Assembly (NCBI GenBank): GCA_964392415.1
Contig: CAYMPL010000031.1
Span: forward strand, 1 to 21,766
Source of the DNA: CAYJMQ01 sp964392415
Lineage (GTDB): Bacteria > Bdellovibrionota > JACOXK01 > 2-02-FULL-40-11
DNA: 21,766 nucleotides
Reading direction: 5' to 3'
The notes under the pieces were generated by a model. It worked only from the letters and a program-made list of their open reading frames with translations, ran no database searches and had not been told where the DNA came from. The translations under genes were made by a program, and so were the position numbers. Shown in pieces: positions 7,567-14,443 of this stretch. Each line of letters begins with the position of its first letter. Position 1 is the stretch's first letter.

Positions 7567-9972
7567 CTACCCCATCTCCACTTCCACCAGATGCTCCTTA
7601 CCCGCCGCAAGCACCAAAATCGTATTGCCGGAAATCTTCTCTCCATTAACAACAATCTGTTTTACCCCCGACTGAACCCCTTTCGGATTTTTGAAGTGAA
7701 CTTTATAGATCGCCCCGCGGAAAGGTCTTGTGATTGAAAATTCCTTCCAACTTCCCGGAACAACAGGATCGATCTTTAAACCATCAAATGTCGGATGAAC
7801 CCCGATGATCCATTGTGTCGCCGCCATAAACATCCAGGGGGTTGTCCCGGTATTCCAGCTAAAAGCGCCGAGACCAAATTGCCGATTCGACGGCCCGTAA
7901 CAATATTCAGCATAGACATAAGGCTCTGTTTGATAGCGTTCAGCTGTCTTTACCGGATTGTAAGGGGCGATTTTAGAAAAAAGTTCATACGCCTTCTCCC
8001 CCTCTTTTCTCATCGCGTAGGCGACAATTAAAAATGCGGCCGCATGTGAAAAGACAGCAGCATTTTCCTTCGTCCCCGGCGCAAAGGCGCTGATCCTCCC
8101 CAATCCCGGATCGTACTTCTGATAGGCAGGCGAAAAGAGCGCAGGGCCAATCGGCGTCTCCAAATGTTTTTCAACCGACTTGAGACATCGTGCCGCGCGA
8201 AGCTCAGGCGCGACTTGAGACAAGATGGCCCACGATTGCGTGTTTAGATAAATTTTCCCTTCGTGACAGCGATGGGAGCCAATCGCCCTTCCGTCGTCCG
8301 TAAAAATGCTGATATACCAATCGCCGTCCCATCCCTTGGCGTTGATCTCGCGCTTCATCTCCTCATATCGTGTCCGCATGATTTCAGCCGCATGCTTGTC
8401 TCCCAAATACTGCGCGAGCTCCTCGGTTTTTAAAAGCGCGCGCGCGTAGGCCTGGGCGAGCCAAACCGACTCCCCTTTTCCTTTGATTCCACATTGATCG
8501 AACGCGTCGTTCCAGTCAGCTTTCCAGAAAAGGGGGAGCCCACGGGTCCCTCGCTGCTTCCAAAAATGATCCATCGCCCTCACGCAGTGCCCCCAGACGG
8601 TTGCCTGATCCCCATCCAGAAATGGAATCTTCTCGTTGAGAAATGCCCGGTCTCCCGTCTCTTTCAGATAGGTCGACACCATGAATGGAATCCAGGCCGC
8701 CACATCGCTTTTTCCCAAAATCCCCGTATTCGATCCAATTTCCCACGGGCCATCAACCTCCGAAAATCCCGCAACGGCGTGACCGCTCTGATATTGATAG
8801 CGCAGCAGCTTTTCTATCCACTCCTTTGCAAGCCCCGGATCAATCGAACAGACCCCTTCAACATCCTGAGCCGTATCCCGATACCCCCTCCCCCCTTCCC
8901 CCGGCGCGTAGAAAGAAGCGGAACGCCATCTCGTAATCTGAAGCAGCTGATATTTCCCCCACTGGTTTGTCATCCGGTCAAAATGGGAATCGGGGGTTGT
9001 CACCTGGATCGTTCCAAGTTTTTTGCGCCAACACTCCTTTGTCTGAAGAAGAAGTTCCGAAGCCAGTTCACTTTTGACGCATCTTTTGATGATCTGGGGG
9101 ATCTCTTTCTTCTTTTCTGTAAAACCGAGAACAAAAACAAAGGTTTTTTCCTCATCGGCATGAAGAGAAACTGGAATTTCAAAAACCCCGACCATCGATT
9201 CCCCGTGAATCGGCTGATTCGAACATTTGCCCGACCGGATGAGCTCGGGGTTTGTCACCTGGCCATAACGGCCGACAAAATTCTCATAGCTCAATTCATA
9301 CCCTGTGGGCGCTTCAGACGGGGCGAAAAATCCGTAGGTTTCCTGTTTCCTGCAGCTGCTTCGATGTTTATAAGCAACGATCGCCTGAAGCGACGGGTCG
9401 AAATATCCCTCATTATAAAGCAGCATAATATTTTTGTGGTCTGCTTCGAGATAAAAATCACCGAGCAGCCACTGAACAAACGGGAACACTGTAAGATCTC
9501 TCAAATCCCCGCTTTTGTTTTTCATTTTTACGATCCAGATTTCACACGGGTCTTTTGGGGGGACAAAGTAAGTGATCTCCGTTTCGATTCCGTTTTGAAC
9601 CGCGTGAATCGAGGTATAGCCAAATCCATGAACCGCCTGCCATGCTTTCAGATTCACGCGGAACGGTTGCCAGTTGGGAGCCCAGATTTCCCCGCTCTTT
9701 TGATCCTTTATAAAAAGATAACGCCCCGGACGATCGGAGCGATGGTCTTCCCAATGAAGAATCCGGTGAAGCTTTGAATCTTTGTAATAGCTATACCCCC
9801 CGCCGGTCTGCGAAACGAGCGCATGGTAGGCCGCGTTGCTCAAATAATTGATCCACGGTTTGGGGGTATCGGGGCATGTGATCACAAACTCATGCTGTTC
9901 ATTAAAATATCCATACAATTGGGATTCCGACAATTTTCTCGGCTCAATTTTTCCTTTCAATTTCATCTTCAC
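7567..9972 (-). CDS. GH94 family sugar phosphorylase (cellobiose/chitobiose phosphorylase-like)
   Basis: 801 residues, the usual size for GH94. This family cleaves beta-linked disaccharides or short oligosaccharides with phosphate, yielding a sugar 1-phosphate. The N-terminal sandwich has the family opening (YGYFNEQHEFVI, WINYLSNAAYHALVSQTGGG at 40-59, then HRILHWEDHRSDRPGRYLFI and WAPNWQPF). The alpha/alpha barrel includes ASFYAPGEGGRGYRDTAQDV at 352-371 and KADWNDAF at 484-491, the DWND motif that carries the general-acid aspartate, followed by GKGESVWLAQ. The C-terminal part includes FSWNTGTTPW and the usual beta-rich ending. There is no signal peptide, so it acts in the cytoplasm. The ATG overlaps the permease stop in ATGA and has AAAGGAG upstream. 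It probably acts on oligosaccharides imported by the adjacent transporter. The substrate (glucose, N-acetylglucosamine or other) cannot be decided by eye. It stops with TAG. Confidence 0.92.
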   Translation of the reverse strand: MKMKLKGKIEPRKLSESQLYGYFNEQHEFVITCPDTPKPWINYLSNAAYHALVSQTGGGYSYYKDSKLHRILHWEDHRSDRPGRYLFIKDQKSGEIWAPNWQPFRVNLKAWQAVHGFGYTSIHAVQNGIETEITYFVPPKDPCEIWIVKMKNKSGDLRDLTVFPFVQWLLGDFYLEADHKNIMLLYNEGYFDPSLQAIVAYKHRSSCRKQETYGFFAPSEAPTGYELSYENFVGRYGQVTNPELIRSGKCSNQPIHGESMVGVFEIPVSLHADEEKTFVFVLGFTEKKKEIPQIIKRCVKSELASELLLQTKECWRKKLGTIQVTTPDSHFDRMTNQWGKYQLLQITRWRSASFYAPGEGGRGYRDTAQDVEGVCSIDPGLAKEWIEKLLRYQYQSGHAVAGFSEVDGPWEIGSNTGILGKSDVAAWIPFMVSTYLKETGDRAFLNEKIPFLDGDQATVWGHCVRAMDHFWKQRGTRGLPLFWKADWNDAFDQCGIKGKGESVWLAQAYARALLKTEELAQYLGDKHAAEIMRTRYEEMKREINAKGWDGDWYISIFTDDGRAIGSHRCHEGKIYLNTQSWAILSQVAPELRAARCLKSVEKHLETPIGPALFSPAYQKYDPGLGRISAFAPGTKENAAVFSHAAAFLIVAYAMRKEGEKAYELFSKIAPYNPVKTAERYQTEPYVYAEYCYGPSNRQFGLGAFSWNTGTTPWMFMAATQWIIGVHPTFDGLKIDPVVPGSWKEFSITRPFRGAIYKVHFKNPKGVQSGVKQIVVNGEKISGNTILVLAAGKEHLVEVEMG

Positions 9973-10781
9973 TCCTTTACGGCTCCCGCCGTCAGTCCTG
10001 AAATAATCAGTTTTTGAAAGATTAAAAACACCACAATGACTGGAATCGCAGCGAGCGTTGAACCTGCCATCAGATGCACCCAGTCGACGCCATGCAGCCC
10101 CTTATAGAGGGCAAGACCTACCGGTAGCGTTCTCATCTCCGTCGTATTGGTCAGCAAAAAGGGGTAGAGAAACGTATTCCATGATCCCAAAAAAGTATTG
10201 ATTCCCACAACGGCGAGCGCCGGTTTTGAAAGCGGAAAAACAATTTTAAATAAAATCTGAAATGAATTCGCCCCGTCGAGCCTTGCCGCTTCTTCAAGAC
10301 TCACCGGCAATTGACTTAAATACTGTTTCAATAAAAAAACATTAAACGGAAGGACAAGGCTTGGCACGATCAATGCCCAATAGGTATTCAGCCATCCAAA
10401 GTGCTTCATTAAGATAAAGGTGGGAATCATCAGTGTCTGCGTCGGTATCATCATCATAAGAAGCACGGATCCAAACAGCCACTTTTTTCCAAAGAAATCG
10501 CGGCGGGCAAACGCATAGGCGACCATCAGCGACAGAATCAAATTCCCGACGGTGGTAGCAATAGCTACAATGAAACTATTCAAAAAATAGCGGTCAAACG
10601 GCCCGCTCGACCAGACGTCTACGAAATTCTGCCATGTCCAATTCTTCGGCCAAAGTTCGTTCATGGCGGAAATCAGCGTCCCTTCGGGCTTAAACGAAGT
10701 AACAAACATGAGGTAAAGGGGAAATATGGAAATCAGGAGAAACGAAAACAACGCCATAAATAAGACTGTTTTTTTAGCCAT
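9969..10781 (-). CDS. ABC sugar transporter permease, MalG/UgpE type
   Basis: 270 residues with six membrane segments, beginning with MAKKTVLFMALFSFLLISIF. The cytoplasmic EAA loop that docks the ATPase is clear (LEEAARLDGANSFQILFKIV, then PLSKPALAVV). Other family landmarks are ISAMNELWPKNWTWQNF after the first helix, typical of MalG-like carbohydrate uptake permeases, and NTFLGSWNTFLYPFLL. It starts 6 bases after the end of the fused binding protein/permease gene and overlaps the phosphorylase gene by 4 bases, so it is the second half of the same importer. No gene for the nucleotide-binding subunit is visible nearby; in many bacteria such CUT1 importers share a general MsmK-like ATPase. Confidence 0.93.
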   Translation of the reverse strand: MAKKTVLFMALFSFLLISIFPLYLMFVTSFKPEGTLISAMNELWPKNWTWQNFVDVWSSGPFDRYFLNSFIVAIATTVGNLILSLMVAYAFARRDFFGKKWLFGSVLLMMMIPTQTLMIPTFILMKHFGWLNTYWALIVPSLVLPFNVFLLKQYLSQLPVSLEEAARLDGANSFQILFKIVFPLSKPALAVVGINTFLGSWNTFLYPFLLTNTTEMRTLPVGLALYKGLHGVDWVHLMAGSTLAAIPVIVVFLIFQKLIISGLTAGAVKE

Positions 10782-10787
10782 CCCTGC

Positions 10788-13001
10788 TCACTCCCTCTCC
10801 TTTAAGGCCTTCATCTGCGCTAAGGCAAAAAGACAGATGATCCCCGCAAGGAGATATGCCACCGCGGAGGCAAGCCCCATTTGAAACTCGCTGAATCCTT
10901 TTTCATACAAATGATAGACAATCGTTGTGGTTGAGCGCGAAGGTCCCCCCTTTGTCATCGTAAAGATTTCTGGAAATACCTGAAGGGAATTGATGGTATT
11001 GATCACGACCACAAAGAGCATCATCGGCCTCAGCTGTGGAAGCGTAATTCTAAAAAATTGCTGAATTGCACCCGCGCCATCGAGACGGGACGCCTCATAA
11101 AGCTCGCGGGGAATCGACTGAAGAGCGGCCAAAAAAAGGATCAGAAAATAGCCGCACGAAGACCACACCGCCATCGCCATAATGCTGATGAGCGCCCAGC
11201 GTTTGTTGATGAGCCAGGCAGGCTCGGGCCTCGGTATACCCATAAGACCGAGAAGATAATTTAAAAAACCGCTTTCAGAATAAAAGTAGGTAAAGAGTGT
11301 CGCGATCACGATAATGGAGGTTACAACCGGGAGAAAAAAACCGGCCTGAAAAAGCGACTTGCATGGAACCCCCTCATGAATCAGCGCCGCAAGCAGCAGC
11401 GATATTGTCAGCGTAAACGGGATCGTCCCGACTGCGAAAAGAAGTGTATGCCCGACCGCTTTCAAAAACTCAGGATCTGTAACCGTTTTGAAATAATTTT
11501 CGATGCCGTTGAAAGAAAACCGGGAAGTTAAAACATTGTAATCCGCGAAACTAATGATGAGCGAATAAATCAACGGATAAAGACTAAAGACCCCAAAGAG
11601 CAAAATCCAGGGGGAGAGAAAAAACCAGGTCGATGCATCAGTCGACGCATCTGCAGAGCAGATGCGTCTCCTTTTTAATAAAACCACCATAACCAAAGAG
11701 ATGGCCAGAGCGATAAAGATCCACAATGTCAGTTTCTGATCAGACACCTCCCCCTTGTCTCGCGTCTTGTTTAATATCTGATTTATCTTTTCCGAAGAAG
11801 TGGCGAGCACCTGATCGACCGAATCGTCCTGAAGGATGATTCGGTCAATAGATTCCTGCAAAATCTTTCCAACCGAAAACCATTCAATATGCGCGGGTGT
11901 TGGCTTGGTATAAAGCATCTGATTCGCAAAACCTTTCATCTGAGAATCTGTTTGATAATAAGAATCGCTGAGCGCCGCTTTCAGAGATGGCAGAACATTT
12001 TTTTGCGCTTTTGAAATCATAAGCTCTACCTCTTTCGAAGTGAGATACTTCATGAATTCAAATGCTTCTTTCGGATATTTTGTCTTGGCAAGAATAACAA
12101 GCATCTCCCCGCCGCCAAACGATATCCCTTTTTGATCCGCGCGCGGCGTGGGAACCTCAGCCACGCCATACCGCAGGGAAGCATTGGTTTTGGCGATCGC
12201 TTTAAAATTCCATGCCCCGGACAAAATCATTCCGACGCGCCCCGCTGAAAAAAGCTGATCAATCTGCTCGAGACGATTTAAAACCGAATATTTTTTGAGA
12301 CGCTGATAGAAGTGAAAAGCCTCGCGGGATGCCTTTGAATCAAAAACAGAACGGCGCCAATCGGCAGACAAAACATCCCCCCCGTTATTCCACAGATACG
12401 GAATAAATGTCTGCCAGGGGGAATAGTCTTCCGCGACCGAAATCCCGTAGCCGTAAATGTCTGGCGAAAGACGGTCAATTTTTTGGGCTGCGGTGATGAG
12501 ATCCTCCCATGTTTTAGGGGGATGCTCGGGATTGAGCCCGGCCTTCTCAAAAAGCGCCTTGTTGTAGAGAATGAACCGGGTTCCCACAAGCCACGGCATG
12601 CCATAGATTTTCCCGGCCTCTGTCACCGGCTCCCACATCAGGTATTCATTTTTAAATTCCCTGACCCAGTCTGTGATCTCATAGACGACGCCGCTCTGGG
12701 AAAACTGGGGTCCCCAGGTCGATCCGATTTCAAAAATGTCTGGGGCATTTCCAGCTATGAGACCTGTCACAATCTTGTCGTGCCCATAGTCCCAACTCAG
12801 CTGCTGCATATGAATTTTGATGTTTGGATGCCCTTTTTCAAACTGATGGATGATGTCCGTTGACTGCGCCTCATCAACGCTAAATTGCCAAAAATGAAGA
12901 TTGACCCCATCTCCCGCAAATACAAACGGGCACATTAGAAAAACAGTGAAAAAACAGGCAAGGATGTCATGCTGAGTGCAGCGAAGCATCTCGTTTTTCA
13001 T
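10788..13001 (-). CDS. Fused extracellular solute-binding protein and ABC permease (MalE-MalF type)
   Basis: 737 residues from the ATG at 13001, chosen because GAGAAGG lies five bases upstream and the ATG overlaps the previous stop (ATGA, 12998-13001); the open frame extends to 13085 but only into the neighbour. A signal peptide (about 1-29, ACFFTVFLMCPFVFAG) leads into a family 1 sugar-binding protein at about 30-415 (WQFSVDEAQSTDII, GNAPDIFEIGSTW, ILYNKALFEKAGLNP, MILSGAWNF). A membrane helix at about 425-443 then crosses inward (LTLWIFIALAISLVMVVLL), a basic linker follows, and a MalF-like permease occupies about 458-737 with its EAA motif at about 637-658 (EASRLDGAGAIQQFFRITLP). The topology works: periplasmic binder, one crossing, six-helix permease. 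Most CUT1 systems encode these as separate proteins. The first codons and the linker coincide with palindromic repeats. Confidence 0.9.
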   Translation of the reverse strand: MKNEMLRCTQHDILACFFTVFLMCPFVFAGDGVNLHFWQFSVDEAQSTDIIHQFEKGHPNIKIHMQQLSWDYGHDKIVTGLIAGNAPDIFEIGSTWGPQFSQSGVVYEITDWVREFKNEYLMWEPVTEAGKIYGMPWLVGTRFILYNKALFEKAGLNPEHPPKTWEDLITAAQKIDRLSPDIYGYGISVAEDYSPWQTFIPYLWNNGGDVLSADWRRSVFDSKASREAFHFYQRLKKYSVLNRLEQIDQLFSAGRVGMILSGAWNFKAIAKTNASLRYGVAEVPTPRADQKGISFGGGEMLVILAKTKYPKEAFEFMKYLTSKEVELMISKAQKNVLPSLKAALSDSYYQTDSQMKGFANQMLYTKPTPAHIEWFSVGKILQESIDRIILQDDSVDQVLATSSEKINQILNKTRDKGEVSDQKLTLWIFIALAISLVMVVLLKRRRICSADASTDASTWFFLSPWILLFGVFSLYPLIYSLIISFADYNVLTSRFSFNGIENYFKTVTDPEFLKAVGHTLLFAVGTIPFTLTISLLLAALIHEGVPCKSLFQAGFFLPVVTSIIVIATLFTYFYSESGFLNYLLGLMGIPRPEPAWLINKRWALISIMAMAVWSSCGYFLILFLAALQSIPRELYEASRLDGAGAIQQFFRITLPQLRPMMLFVVVINTINSLQVFPEIFTMTKGGPSRSTTTIVYHLYEKGFSEFQMGLASAVAYLLAGIICLFALAQMKALKERE
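11644..11668. repeat. Perfect 11-bp-stem hairpin in the transporter linker
   Basis: The sequence reads GACGCATCTGC, AGA, then the exact reverse complement GCAGATGCGTC. It is preceded by another short palindrome, GATGCATC at 11632-11639. In the coding frame it gives the residues after KRRR (ICSADAST), between the crossing helix of the binding-protein half and the permease half of the fused gene. It looks like an inserted palindromic unit tolerated in frame. Confidence 0.7.
12963..12992. repeat. Interspersed palindromic repeat, copy 1 (MLRCTQHD type)
   Basis: Plus-strand GATGTCATGCTGAGTGCAGC followed by GAAGCATCTC. It is the same kind of unit as that at 16000-16042. The arms ATGCT (12969-12973) and AGCAT (12985-12989) are complementary. 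On the minus strand it encodes EMLRCTQHDI, residues 4-13 of the solute-binding/permease fusion, just ahead of the signal-peptide core. Confidence 0.65.
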
Positions 13002-14398
13002 GATGCCTTCTCCGATTTTTCTGGAGTCTCTTCGGTCACATTTTTTGCCATATTTTTTGTCAGGTTCGTTGCGAACTCGCGACACTTCTCATCAGGATCA
13101 TTTTTTGAAATCTCACGAAGAAGTCTCTCAGCCTGTTCGCGTTCACCGGGCAAAAGCTGCCATAACGAAAGGGCTTGCATCGCCCGCCGCCTGAGCTCCG
13201 GATCCTGGCTTTCTTTCGCGGTCGCCATAAAAGCATCGCAGAGACGATCGAATTCCCCCCATCCAAAACGCCGGAAGAAAATCCGGTGATCGATTCCAAG
13301 AAACTGAAAAAAATTATCGAGATACTGCCGCTTTTCGTGACTGAGCTGCACAAAAAATTCATTTCTAAATGTTTTAGCCGCTAATTTTTTAATAAGGAGC
13401 GGAAAAGCGTCATCATAATTCTGGAGCATCAGCGTCCAAAAGATCTTTGCCTGAATGGAAATATCCGGATCATCGACCTTTTTGATTAGCTGCTGTCCCA
13501 CCACATTTTTTTTGATGTGAGAGAGCGCCTCAATCGACTGCATCCGGACGGAAACATCAGGATCATCGAGATGCCTGAAAAAAATCATGAGCGACATGTC
13601 GTCTTTGGTCTTTCCCAATAAAGAAACCGCCTTTCGACGGACGACAGGATTGAGGTCATCCGTGTAATCCCTGAGAATAGGCGCCAGCTCCGGACGTCCC
13701 CAGATTTCCATCACGGAGAGAACCCCCTCTTTTGCGGCGTCGCTTTCAAGACGCAAAAGATGAGGAATCATATCTTCCACAGGCACAGGGAGCGATGCTA
13801 AAATAGAAGCCAGATGCTCCCGAAGCTCAACGTTGGGAACCTCCAGCAGCTGGGCCAAGAGCCCCAGATTTGCGCCCGCCCGGCTGTCTTTGAGCAACGG
13901 TTCAGAAAGCTCATAGATTGCTTCAATACAGCACTGTTTGACACGCGGATGCTCTTCCCGATCGCGAAAGACATCGAGGAGAAATGGGAGATCCTCGATC
14001 GTCCCCACCCTCCCCATTTTTAGCACCGCCTCTTCACGCTCAGAAACTTTCGGCGATTCCTTTAAAATTTTGCGCATCCTTTCTTGCATCCCAAGAAGCT
14101 CAAACAGAATTTTAAGATCATTCCGTTCTTCTTTTGACAACAAATAGAAAACCTCGAAAAAAATGGGTTCCAGATAGGCTGGTGAATCCATTTCCCTTAA
14201 TTTCTCCAAAGTCTTTTTTCTTTCTATGGCGCTGTCATTCAGCCATCTTTTTAAAAGATCTCTGATCAGCTGCGATTGGAATTCAGATTCCGATTTTTTA
14301 AGCCGGTTAAAGAGTTCCCTCAAAATGACCCAGATTAAGAGGACAACAATCAGCGAACTCAGCGCGTAAATCGCAATCATCAAAAGACGTTCGACCAT
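12998..14398 (-). CDS. Membrane-anchored HEAT-repeat protein
   Basis: 466 residues. One N-terminal membrane helix (about 5-27, LLMIAIYALSSLIVVLLIWV) is followed by a charged, helical region and then HEAT-like repeats over about 120-330. The repeats are visible in pairs such as LNPVVRRKAVSLLGKTKDD and PDVSVRMQSIEALSHIKKN, with the typical D-P-x-V spacing, and again near the C-terminus (DPELRRRAMQALSLW). HEAT repeats bind proteins; nothing suggests an enzyme. The rest should face the cytoplasm, where it could hold the transporter or synthase subunits together, an inference from gene order only. It appears to be the first gene of the minus-strand operon and ends in an ATGA overlap with the transporter fusion. 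No good ribosome binding site precedes the ATG; a second in-frame ATG lies six codons on. Confidence 0.85.
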   Translation of the reverse strand: MVERLLMIAIYALSSLIVVLLIWVILRELFNRLKKSESEFQSQLIRDLLKRWLNDSAIERKKTLEKLREMDSPAYLEPIFFEVFYLLSKEERNDLKILFELLGMQERMRKILKESPKVSEREEAVLKMGRVGTIEDLPFLLDVFRDREEHPRVKQCCIEAIYELSEPLLKDSRAGANLGLLAQLLEVPNVELREHLASILASLPVPVEDMIPHLLRLESDAAKEGVLSVMEIWGRPELAPILRDYTDDLNPVVRRKAVSLLGKTKDDMSLMIFFRHLDDPDVSVRMQSIEALSHIKKNVVGQQLIKKVDDPDISIQAKIFWTLMLQNYDDAFPLLIKKLAAKTFRNEFFVQLSHEKRQYLDNFFQFLGIDHRIFFRRFGWGEFDRLCDAFMATAKESQDPELRRRAMQALSLWQLLPGEREQAERLLREISKNDPDEKCREFATNLTKNMAKNVTEETPEKSEKAS

Positions 14399-14443
14399 AG
14401 CAGTATTCTTTTCGGTAAATTGAGTTGATTTATTGAGTTGAAA
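14399..14443. promoter_or_regulatory. Short divergent intergenic region with a 10-bp direct repeat
   Basis: Only 45 bases separate the divergent HEAT-protein and dehydrogenase genes, yet both directions need a promoter here or inside the facing gene. The sequence ATTGAGTTGA occurs twice, at 14419-14428 and 14432-14441, 13 bases apart in start position. This could be a binding site for a regulator, or chance in an AT-rich stretch. No convincing -35/-10 pair was found. Confidence 0.3.

Noticed and set aside
8494..9777. 427-codon plus-strand open frame opposite the phosphorylase gene
   Set aside because: It lies wholly antisense to a clear GH94 gene, its translation is low-complexity and rich in Arg, Phe and Pro, and it shows no domain.
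13002..13085. Upstream extension of the transporter fusion to 13085
   Set aside because: It would overlap the HEAT gene by 88 bases and put 28 charged residues before the signal peptide; the ATGA overlap with GAGAAGG at 13001 is better.
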